Notes under the pieces: model-generated
What the model saw: the letters and a program-made list of their open reading frames with translations, nothing else
Database searches by the model: none
Told to the model about the DNA's origin: nothing
Position numbers and translations under genes: made by a program
Assembly: GCA_023416965.1 (NCBI GenBank)
Contig: JAEZGJ010000018.1
Coordinates: 1 to 7,124 of the forward strand
Direction of reading: 5' to 3'
Source of the DNA: Pseudomonadota bacterium
Lineage (GTDB): Bacteria > Pseudomonadota > Alphaproteobacteria > Rhizobiales > Phreatobacteraceae
DNA length: 7,124 bases
Shown here: piece after piece, positions 1 through 5,760 of the stretch
How positions within the stretch are numbered: the first letter of the stretch is position 1
How the letters are laid out: the number at the start of each line of letters is the position of its first letter

Positions 1-2588
1 GTCTCGGATTCGGTCGGCTGGGCCGGATCGGCCGTTTCAACCGGGGCGTCGCCGGCCCCAGCGTCCGCGACAGGCTCGGCGACCGCGGCCGGTGCACTCT
101 CCACCACCGGCTTCGGCGGCGGCGCGGGCCGCTTCTCCATGCGGTAGCCGAGGCCCTTCAGGATGGAGGCGAAATCCTCGCCCGAGCAGCCGACCAGCGA
201 GGTCATGCCGACCGTCGCGGTGAAACCGCCGCCGGGGAAATGACCGGCCGGCTCCGGCGTCGGCGTACCGGGCCGCCAGGCGAGAGCCGGGCGGATGATG
301 TCGGCGAGGCGCTCGAGAATGTCGACCCGCACGGCGCGGGCGCCCAGCGCCCGGAAGCCGACGAGGCGGTAGAGATCCTTCTCGATCTCCGGATCGACGG
401 CGATGGAGGTGCGGCCCGAGGCGGCGAGGGCCGGCAGTTCGGCGAGGCCCTTCTTCTCCAGCATGTCGTGCTTGAGCATGTAGAGCTGCAGGGCCAGGGC
501 GCGCGGCGCCGGCTTCAGCGTCGCCGGCAGGTAGATGTGATAGGCGCCGAAGCGCACGCCGAGCTTGCGCAGGACGGCGCGGGCCTCCTGGTCGAGCTGC
601 TTGACGTCCTCGGCGACCTTCGGCCGCTCGATGACGCCGAGGGCCTCGGCGAGCTGGAAGGCGACGCCGCGGGCAAGGCCGGTGAGCTCCCCCGAGGTCT
701 CCAGCGCCAGGACGGGCCCGAGGAGCTTGGCGATCTGGGCATGGACCCAGAGGTCGAGCCGCGCCTGCACCTGGTCGCGCGGGCCGCCGGTCAGGTGCTC
801 GTCGGAGAGGATTCGCACGCGGGGCGACAGCACTTTGTCGCCGCCCACGAGCTTGGCCACGGCTTCGCCGCGCCAGCGGATCGTGCCGTCGTTGGAGAGG
901 ATGAAGGTCTCGTCGCCCGAGGCGGCGAGCTTCTCGGCGCGCTGGTCGATCTCGCCGGCGAGGGCCTTGGAGGCCGCTGCCCTCAGCGCCTTGCCGGCCT
1001 CGCCGTCGCCGGCCTGCGGATCGGGCGCGAAGCGGAAGCCCTCGAGCCGGCCGACATGCTGGCCCTCGACGGTGACGTCGCCGGTCTTGGTGATCTCGGC
1101 TTCGAGCATGGTGTTTTCCCTTAGGCGCCGCATCAGCACGCTCGTCCTGCGGTCGACAAAGCGCTGCGTCAAGCGTTCATGGAGGGCGTCGGACAAAATG
1201 TCTTCGACGCGGCGGGTTTCGGCCTGCCAGTGGACGGGGTCGTCGACCCAGTCCGGCCGGTTGGCCGCGAAGGTCCAGGTGCGGATGTGCGAGATGCGGG
1301 CGGACAGCGTGTCGATGTCGCCGTCCGTGCGGTCGGCGAAGGCGACCTGCGCGGCGATCCAGTCGGAGGGAATGCGGCCCGAACGTCCCGTGAGATAGCC
1401 GAAAAGGGTGGTGACGAGGTCGGCATGGCTGGCGGGCGAGATCTTGCGGTAGTCCGGCATCATGCAGGCCTCCCACAGCCGCGCGACGGCGCTGCGACCG
1501 ACGGCACGCTCCTTCACCATGGGGTCGCGCAACGCGAGTTCCAGCACGCGCTGGTCCTCGGCGATGGGCGAGCGGGTGAGTCCCGGCTCGTTCGGCACCA
1601 CGTCGAGGCTGTCGCGCAGCCTCTCCACCGAGCTGAAATCCAGATGGGTGTTGCGCCATTGCAGCACCTTCACCCCGTCGAAGGCATGACTCTCGAGGGC
1701 GTGGACGAGGTCGTCCTCCAGCGGCGGGCAGCGCCCGGTCGTGCCGAAGGTGCCGTCACGGTTGGAGCGGCCGGCGCGGCCGGCGATTTGCGCGAACTCC
1801 ACCGGGTTCAGCCGGCGGAACTGGTAGCCGTCATATTTGCGGTCGGCGGCGAAGGCGACGTGCTCGACGTCGAGGTTGAGGCCCATGCCGATGGCGTCGG
1901 TGGCGATGAGATAGTCGACGTCGCCGGCCTGGTAGAGTTCGACCTGGGCGTTGCGGGTGCGCGGCGACAACGCGCCGAGGACGACCGCCGCCCCGCCGCG
2001 CTGGCGGCGGATCAGCTCGGCGATGGCATAGACCTCGTCGGCCGAGAAGGCGACGATGGCCGAGCGGCGCGGCAGGCGGGTGATCTTCTTCTCGCCCGCG
2101 AAGGAGAGGTTGGAGAAGCGCGGCCGGGTGACGATGTTGGCGCCCGGAATGAGCTTCTCGATCAGCCCGCGCATGGTGGCGGCACCGAGCAGCATGGTCT
2201 CGTCGCGGCCGCGGCGGTTGAGGATGCGGTCGGTGAAGACATGGCCGCGTTCGAGGTCGCCGGCGATCTGCACCTCGTCGATGGCGAGGAAGGAGACGTC
2301 CAGATCGAGGGGCATGGCCTCGACGGTGGCCACCCAGTAGCGCGCCCCCGCCGGCTTGATCTTCTCCTCGCCGGTGACGAGGGCGACCGCCCCCTCGCCG
2401 GCGCGGGCGACCAGCTTGCCGTAGACCTCGCGCGCGAGGAGCCGCAGCGGCAGGCCGATCAACCCGGAGGGATGGGCCAGCATCCGCTCGATGGCGAGCG
2501 TCGTCTTGCCCGTATTGGTGGGGCCAAGCACTGCGGTGACCCCACGCCCGCGGAGGGCGGGGGGCAATGGCGGAAGCGAAAGGGTCAT
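1..2588 (-). CDS. SUV3-like DExH-box (SF2) helicase, 3' end outside window
   Basis: ATP-dependent nucleic-acid helicase related to mitochondrial SUV3, expected to unwind RNA or RNA/DNA duplexes in the cytoplasm. The frame is open from the ATG at 2588 to the left edge (862 codons seen, no stop). Visible motifs are Walker A GPTNTGKT (residues 22-29), motif Ia-like LPLRLLAREVYGK (about 46-58), motif II DEVQ (104-107, the SUV3-type variant of DExH), motif III-like GAAT (135-138), motif V ATDAIGMGLNL (229-239) and motif VI QIAGRAGR (267-274). A long C-terminal region follows, with GAYHIYLP near residue 685 and MTSLVGCSGEDF near 800, a pattern I associate with the alphaproteobacterial members. After about residue 815 the chain becomes a low-complexity Ala/Pro/Glu tail. 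This ATG is the only one between an in-frame stop (2604-2606) and Walker A. GGAGG lies only 1 nt before it, while AGGG lies 8 nt before it at a better distance. The precise substrate is not known; it may act in RNA turnover. Confidence 0.93.
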   Translation of the reverse strand, partial: MTLSLPPLPPALRGRGVTAVLGPTNTGKTTLAIERMLAHPSGLIGLPLRLLAREVYGKLVARAGEGAVALVTGEEKIKPAGARYWVATVEAMPLDLDVSFLAIDEVQIAGDLERGHVFTDRILNRRGRDETMLLGAATMRGLIEKLIPGANIVTRPRFSNLSFAGEKKITRLPRRSAIVAFSADEVYAIAELIRRQRGGAAVVLGALSPRTRNAQVELYQAGDVDYLIATDAIGMGLNLDVEHVAFAADRKYDGYQFRRLNPVEFAQIAGRAGRSNRDGTFGTTGRCPPLEDDLVHALESHAFDGVKVLQWRNTHLDFSSVERLRDSLDVVPNEPGLTRSPIAEDQRVLELALRDPMVKERAVGRSAVARLWEACMMPDYRKISPASHADLVTTLFGYLTGRSGRIPSDWIAAQVAFADRTDGDIDTLSARISHIRTWTFAANRPDWVDDPVHWQAETRRVEDILSDALHERLTQRFVDRRTSVLMRRLRENTMLEAEITKTGDVTVEGQHVGRLEGFRFAPDPQAGDGEAGKALRAAASKALAGEIDQRAEKLAASGDETFILSNDGTIRWRGEAVAKLVGGDKVLSPRVRILSDEHLTGGPRDQVQARLDLWVHAQIAKLLGPVLALETSGELTGLARGVAFQLAEALGVIERPKVAEDVKQLDQEARAVLRKLGVRFGAYHIYLPATLKPAPRALALQLYMLKHDMLEKKGLAELPALAASGRTSIAVDPEIEKDLYRLVGFRALGARAVRVDILERLADIIRPALAWRPGTPTPEPAGHFPGGGFTATVGMTSLVGCSGEDFASILKGLGYRMEKRPAPPPKPVVESAPAAVAEPVADAGAGDAPVETADPAQPTESE

Positions 2589-2613
2589 TCCTCCATCCCT
2601 GTATCATGCCGGC

Positions 2614-2646
2614 ACGGCGGGCGCGCATCTTTTCGCGCCGCGCCGT
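2614..2646 (-). promoter_or_regulatory. Stable GC-rich hairpin in the helicase mRNA leader
   Basis: Arms ACGGCGGGCGCG (2614-2625) and CGCGCC-g-CGCCGT (2634-2646) are complementary over 12 bp with one bulged base (2640) and an 8-nt loop (2626-2633; AAAAGATG in the mRNA sense). In the helicase transcript it ends about 25 nt before the ATG, just ahead of the ribosome-binding region. No T-run follows in either direction, so it is not an intrinsic terminator. It could affect message stability or translation of the helicase; that role is inferred from position only. Confidence 0.5.
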
Positions 2647-2673
2647 CATCACATTCACGCCCGGAACGGGTGA

Positions 2674-2724
2674 GGAACGAATCGGGGCCGAATCGGTGAC
2701 TCGCGCAGAGTCACGATTCGTTCC
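2674..2724. repeat. Long interrupted palindrome containing five GANTC sites
   Basis: The right half is one continuous 17-nt stretch, GAGTCAC (2708-2714) plus GATTCGTTCC (2715-2724). Its exact complement is present on the left but split: GGAACGAATC (2674-2683) and GTGACTC (2696-2702), with a 12-nt insert (2684-2695) that itself repeats CGAATCG. The loop is GCGCA (2703-2707). The outer right arm can therefore pair with either the outer GGAACGAATC or the internal CGAATC (2689-2694). The GANTC sites start at 2679, 2690, 2698, 2708 and 2715. It could be an operator for a dimeric protein or a structured nucleic acid; no T-run follows, so it is not a terminator. Confidence 0.6.
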
Positions 2725-2928
2725 CGACGAGATGTGGTGTCTCCGAGTCGATCGGGCCACTAGCGGAGTCGAACACCGTCTTTGCGGGAGTCTTTCCGGG
2801 GCACGTGCGAGTCATTTGGGTTGACGAATTCTTAACGGCGACTCCGATACCTCCCGCTGGCCGCCTGCGCAGGGCCGGCAAGACTCGGCCGGACCCCGCG
2901 AAGATTCGACGCGGCGCGAGAGAGACTC
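2679..2928. repeat. Dense, helically phased GANTC array (CcrM-type methylation sites)
   Basis: Thirteen GANTC sites start at 2679, 2690, 2698, 2708, 2715, 2745, 2766, 2788, 2809, 2840, 2882, 2903 and 2924. By eye I find only about seven in the rest of the window. From 2745 onward the steps are 21, 22, 21, 31, 42, 21 and 21 bp, which are 2, 2, 2, 3, 4, 2 and 2 turns of B-DNA. The flanks share no longer repeat unit and the middle base varies (G, C, T or A), so what seems conserved is the pentamer itself. In alphaproteobacteria CcrM methylates the adenine of GANTC after replication, and GcrA acts with sigma-70 at methylated GANTC promoters. A function as a methylation-state switch or hemimethylation landing pad is inferred, not shown. 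Confidence 0.8.
2821..2836. promoter_or_regulatory. Near-consensus CtrA box (TTGA-N7-TTAAC)
   Basis: The + strand reads TTGACGAATTCTTAAC, one base from the full CtrA consensus TTAA-N7-TTAA(C). On the helicase-sense strand it reads as TTAA-N7-TCAA. CtrA is the cell-cycle master regulator of many alphaproteobacteria and often shares promoters with GANTC sites. The box lies inside the GANTC array, in the widened 31-bp step between the sites at 2809 and 2840, and is the most AT-rich patch of the region. A single near-match of this length can arise by chance, so this is a candidate only. Confidence 0.4.
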
Positions 2929-2945
2929 CGCGCCTGCCCGGCAGT

Positions 2946-4931
2946 TCAGGTGAAGGCCGAGAGGATTCGCCGCACGTCTGCCAAGGTGAAGGGCTTCTCC
3001 ATCACCAGGATCGTGTCGTCTCCCGCATGGCGCTCGATGGCGCCGGGGCCTTCGACCGCGTCGCCGGTCATGATGACCACCCGGTCGGCGAGACGGGGAT
3101 TGAGCGCCACCGCCCGGTCGCGGAACTTCAGGCCGTCTATGCCGGGCATGCGCAGGTCGACGAAGACGAGGTCGGCCGCCTGGATCGACCCCTCCTCCAG
3201 CGCCTCGCGCGCCGTCTGCGCCGGCAGGATGCGATGCCCGAACAATTCAAGCATTTCCGCCAGGCTCGCCCGTACGTCCGTCTCGTCGTCGACGACGAGG
3301 ATGGTGAGGCCCTCCGGCCGGGCCGGCTCCTCGGGCTCCTTTGCCGGGGCAGCGGGCAGGGCGGCCGGCAGCAGCACGGTGAAGCGGGCGCCGCCCTCCT
3401 CGCTGCGGTCGAGGGCGATGGACCCGCCATGAGACTCGATGATGGACTTGCAGATCGACAGGCCGATGCCCGTGCCGACCCCCGCCGGCTTGGTGGTGAA
3501 ATAGGGATCGAAGACGCGCCCCGCGATCGCCTCGGGCACGCCCGGACCATTGTCGCTGACGACGAGGCGGACATGGCCGTTCTTGCGCCGGGTGGCGATG
3601 CTGACCACGCGCGGCGGCTCCATGTCGACGAGGGCGTGCTGGGCGTTGATGACGAGGTTGGCGACAACCTGGCCGATGAAATCCTGGTCGGCGACGATGA
3701 CCGGCAGGTCCGGGTCAAGGTCGAGGTCGAGCGTCACGTCGTGGCTGCGCAACCCGTAGGCGAGCATCTCCGCCGCGGCGCGGACGAGATCGTTCAGCTG
3801 CGTCGTCTCGCGCTTCTCAGGCCGCTGGCGGGCCATGGCGAGGAAGCTCTTGACGATGCGGCCCGCCCGGTCGGCGGCGGCGTGGATGCGCTCGGCCCGG
3901 CGCTTCTGGCCGGCATCGGTCGCCGTCTCCATCAGCAGGGTCGACTGCGCCACCAGGATGGCGAGCGGATTGTTGAGCTCGTGGGCGACGCCGGCGAGAA
4001 GCGAGCCCATGGCGGAGAGCTTCTCGGCCTGGTGCAGCCGCTCGCGCTGCTGCTCCATCTGCCTCTCCGCCTCCCGCGCCTGCGACAGGTCGCGCAGATG
4101 GGCGGTGAAAACCCGCCGCTGCGGCAGGCGGATCTCGGAAATGGTCAGCTCGATGGGAATGATCGACCCGTCGGCGCGTTGCGCCTCCATGGACATGCGC
4201 TGATCGAGGACGCGGCTGATGCCGCTGGCCGTATAGCGGGCCATGCCCTCGGCATGGGCCCGCCGCATCGACGGCGGGATGATGAGTTCAGAGATCGGCC
4301 GGCCGACGGAATTGCTGCGCGAATAGCCGAAGGTCGCCATGGCCGCGGGGTTGAGGTCGATCAGCACCCCTTCCTCGTCGACGACCATGATCGGGTCGAT
4401 GGAGGTCTTGATGATGGCGGTGTTGATGGTCTCGGCGACGTTGAGCGCGGCGAGCCGCGCCTCCAGCGCCTCCTCCCGCTCCTTCAGGGCCGTGGTGTCG
4501 CGGATCAGCGCGATGAAGCCGACGAGGCCGCCACCTCGGTCGAAGCAGGGTGCATAGACCTGCTCCACATGGCGGCGGGCGCCGTTGGCATAGGTCACCC
4601 AGTCGCCCCACTGCACCGGCTCGCCGCCGGCGAGGGTGGCGAGGAGCGGCAGGATGCGGGCGGCCATCTCGTCGCCCAGGATGTCGCGCACCGTGCGCCC
4701 CACCACCTGGTCGAGGGTAAGGTCGAACATGGCGAGCGCCGCGCGGTTGGCATAGACGTAGCGCCCCTCGGCATCGGCTGCCGTCACCCGCATCGGCAGG
4801 GCGTCGAACAGCCTGCCGAGTACGCCGGTATCGAACCGGCCGCCGGGCGCCAGCCCCTCGTCGCGCACCATCGCGGCGATATCGTCCCCCGATTGGGCAG
4901 CGGCCCCCCCGCTGGCCGAGGACACGATCAT
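2946..4931 (-). CDS. Soluble PAS-PAS hybrid sensor histidine kinase with C-terminal receiver
   Basis: A 661-residue hybrid kinase. Domains in order: PAS 1 (about 38-146), short helical linker, PAS 2 (about 165-282), coiled coil rich in Q/E/R (283-305), HisKA with phospho-acceptor His317 in GVAHELNNPLA, and HATPase with N box (N425/N429), G1 DNGPG (460-464), F box FDPYFTTKP (474-482) and G2 GTGIGL (486-491). A linker rich in Ala, Pro and Glu leads to a receiver (542-660) with acidic pair D548/D549, phospho-site D592, T622 and K646. All catalytic residues are present. There is no signal peptide or membrane segment, so it should sense a cytoplasmic signal. His226 of PAS 2 lies at the FixL haem-ligand position. 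The ATG overlaps the stop of the upstream response regulator as ATGA, indicating translational coupling. Autophosphorylation and transfer to D592 and/or the neighbouring regulators are expected; the signal is unknown. Confidence 0.94.
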   Translation of the reverse strand: MIVSSASGGAAAQSGDDIAAMVRDEGLAPGGRFDTGVLGRLFDALPMRVTAADAEGRYVYANRAALAMFDLTLDQVVGRTVRDILGDEMAARILPLLATLAGGEPVQWGDWVTYANGARRHVEQVYAPCFDRGGGLVGFIALIRDTTALKEREEALEARLAALNVAETINTAIIKTSIDPIMVVDEEGVLIDLNPAAMATFGYSRSNSVGRPISELIIPPSMRRAHAEGMARYTASGISRVLDQRMSMEAQRADGSIIPIELTISEIRLPQRRVFTAHLRDLSQAREAERQMEQQRERLHQAEKLSAMGSLLAGVAHELNNPLAILVAQSTLLMETATDAGQKRRAERIHAAADRAGRIVKSFLAMARQRPEKRETTQLNDLVRAAAEMLAYGLRSHDVTLDLDLDPDLPVIVADQDFIGQVVANLVINAQHALVDMEPPRVVSIATRRKNGHVRLVVSDNGPGVPEAIAGRVFDPYFTTKPAGVGTGIGLSICKSIIESHGGSIALDRSEEGGARFTVLLPAALPAAPAKEPEEPARPEGLTILVVDDETDVRASLAEMLELFGHRILPAQTAREALEEGSIQAADLVFVDLRMPGIDGLKFRDRAVALNPRLADRVVIMTGDAVEGPGAIERHAGDDTILVMEKPFTLADVRRILSAFT

Positions 4932-5650
4932 GCTCCGCTGGGGACGAAGACATAGCCCTCGCCGCGCACCGTCTTGATGAAGCGCGGGTGTTCGGGGTCG
5001 GGTTCGATCTTCTTGCGGAGGCGGGTCACGCGGATGTCGATCGACCTGTCGCTCTCGTCGGCGGAGCGTCCGTGGGCGAATTCCTGCAGCTGCCCGCGGG
5101 AGAGGACGCGGTTCGGCCGCGTCGCCAGGGCCTGGAGGAGGTCGAATTCCATCGCGGTCAGTTCGATCGGCCCGCTGGAGGCGTCTGTGAGGCGCCGCGC
5201 GTCGAGATCGAGCGTCAGGGCGCCGAAGCGCAGGCTGCGTCCCTCGCGCACCGCCGGCGATTGCGGTTCGGAGGCGGCCGGCGCGGCGTTGACCCGGCGC
5301 AGCACGCTCTTGATGCGGGCGAGGAGCTCCCTGAGTTCGTAAGGCTTCACGAGATAATCGTCCGCGCCGATCTCGAGGCCGACGATCCGGTCGATGGGGC
5401 GCCCGGCCGCCGTCGCCATGATGATGCCGGTCTGGCCGGACTTGCGGATGAAGCGGGCGAGCGACAGCCCGTCCTCGCCCGGCATGGCGATGTCAAGGAT
5501 GGCAACGTCGATCGCCTTGCCGGCGCTCTCCTCGCGGAAGGCCTGGGCGTTGCGGAAGCTCATCACCTCGAAGCCCTGGAGTTCGAGATATTCCCCGACC
5601 GCCTCGCGCAGATGTTCCTCGTCGTCGACGATGGCCACGGTGGCTCTCAT
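4928..5650 (-). CDS. OmpR-family response regulator, cotranscribed with the hybrid kinase
   Basis: A 240-residue DNA-binding response regulator. The receiver (about 4-120) has the acidic pocket D9/D10/E11, phospho-acceptor D53 in ILDIAMPG, T80 and K102 in LVKPYELREL. A roughly 20-residue Ala/Pro/Ser-containing linker leads to an OmpR/PhoB winged helix (about 139-237), with the recognition helix near DRSIDIRVTRLRKKIE and the wing VRGEGYVF. It is the first gene of the operon: its TGA shares ATGA with the kinase start, so the kinase is its likely phosphodonor. The start at 5650 puts the acidic pocket at the usual position and has GAAGGG 8 nt upstream. Its receiver closely resembles that of the divergent regulator across the 110-bp promoter region (both have IDR, GADDY and ELREL blocks), suggesting an old duplication. 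Target genes cannot be told from the sequence. Confidence 0.94.
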   Translation of the reverse strand: MRATVAIVDDEEHLREAVGEYLELQGFEVMSFRNAQAFREESAGKAIDVAILDIAMPGEDGLSLARFIRKSGQTGIIMATAAGRPIDRIVGLEIGADDYLVKPYELRELLARIKSVLRRVNAAPAASEPQSPAVREGRSLRFGALTLDLDARRLTDASSGPIELTAMEFDLLQALATRPNRVLSRGQLQEFAHGRSADESDRSIDIRVTRLRKKIEPDPEHPRFIKTVRGEGYVFVPSGA

Positions 5651-5673
5651 TGCGGATGCCCTTCAGTTGCGAG

Positions 5674-5721
5674 CGTGCGTGACAGCCCGGCGGGCTGCGC
5701 ATTAGGATGATGTGTCGCACG
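5674..5721. repeat. Imperfect inverted repeat, arms 5674-5684 and 5711-5721
   Basis: CGTGCGTGACA and TGTGTCGCACG are complementary at 9 of 11 positions and are separated by 26 bp. They bracket the 15-bp perfect palindrome and the proposed plus-strand -35/-10 elements. OmpR-type regulators usually bind direct repeats, so an inverted pair could instead serve another dimeric protein, or be chance. Confidence 0.35.
5683..5697. repeat. 15-bp perfect palindrome, candidate operator
   Basis: CAGCCCG-G-CGGGCTG: 7-bp perfect arms around one base. It overlaps the last two bases of the proposed -35 element (5679-5684) and fills most of the promoter spacer of the plus-strand regulator, a position suited to repression. 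It lies 32-47 bp from the start of the minus-strand regulator gene. No T-run follows on either strand, so it is not a terminator. The binding protein is unknown. Confidence 0.4.
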
Positions 5722-5760
5722 GACATCGCTGTCCCGCGACCGTTTTTGGAAGGGAAGGCG

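Larger units (their letters stand above)
2589..2945. promoter_or_regulatory. 357-bp regulatory intergenic region upstream of the helicase
   Basis: This stretch separates the stop of the hybrid kinase from the start of the helicase, both on the minus strand, so it must hold the helicase promoter and leader unless the two are cotranscribed. I see no credible coding frame in it. It is less GC-rich than the flanking genes and contains, from the helicase outward, a leader hairpin (2614-2646), an interrupted palindrome (2674-2724), an array of 13 GANTC sites (2679-2928), a CtrA-like box (2821-2836) and a 10-bp palindrome CCTGCGCAGG (2864-2873). I see no G/C-rich stem followed by a T-run to terminate the kinase transcript; the short CTGCC/GGCAG stem just after its stop (2934-2944) has no T-tract. 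I could not pick a clear sigma-70 promoter for the helicase. Confidence 0.7.
5651..5760. promoter_or_regulatory. Divergent promoter region between the two response regulators
   Basis: These 110 bp carry the start signals for both the minus-strand regulator-kinase operon and the plus-strand regulator. For the plus strand, GTGACA (5679-5684), an 18-bp spacer and TAGGAT (5703-5708) form a plausible sigma-70 promoter with a leader of about 45 nt. For the minus strand only a weak CCTAAT -10-like element is visible. The ribosome-binding site of the plus-strand gene is GGAAGGG (5748-5754), 6 nt before its ATG. Two inverted repeats lie within the region and overlap the plus-strand promoter, as expected if one or both regulators control their own expression. 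Confidence 0.55.

Noticed and set aside
2586..2596. Three-codon upstream ORF (ATG GAG GAA TGA) overlapping the helicase ATG
   Set aside because: The frame is real in the sequence but simply arises from the GGAGGAATGA start region; nothing shows it is translated.
1179..2699. Long open frame of about 506 codons on the plus strand
   Set aside because: Antisense to the helicase, whose motifs are unmistakable in the minus frame; the plus translation is rich in Gly, Arg, Asp, Ala and Glu with no domain. It is a GC-rich shadow, as is the frame at 240-1124.
2674..2724. Intrinsic terminator for the hybrid kinase transcript
   Set aside because: The stem is long, but no T-run follows in the minus direction, and it lies more than 220 bp after the kinase stop.
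2589..2945. Chromosomal or plasmid replication origin
   Set aside because: The density of methylation sites recalls oriC, but I find no DnaA boxes (TTATNCACA type), no AT-rich unwinding element, and no neighbouring rep, dnaA, hemE or parAB gene.
2805..4955. Open frame of about 716 codons on the plus strand
   Set aside because: Fully antisense to the hybrid kinase, which has all kinase and receiver motifs. The antisense product has no recognisable motif.
5707..5760. Earlier start for the second response regulator at 5707
   Set aside because: It adds 18 residues outside the receiver fold, lies on the proposed -10 element, and has no ribosome-binding site, whereas 5761 has GGAAGGG at a good distance.
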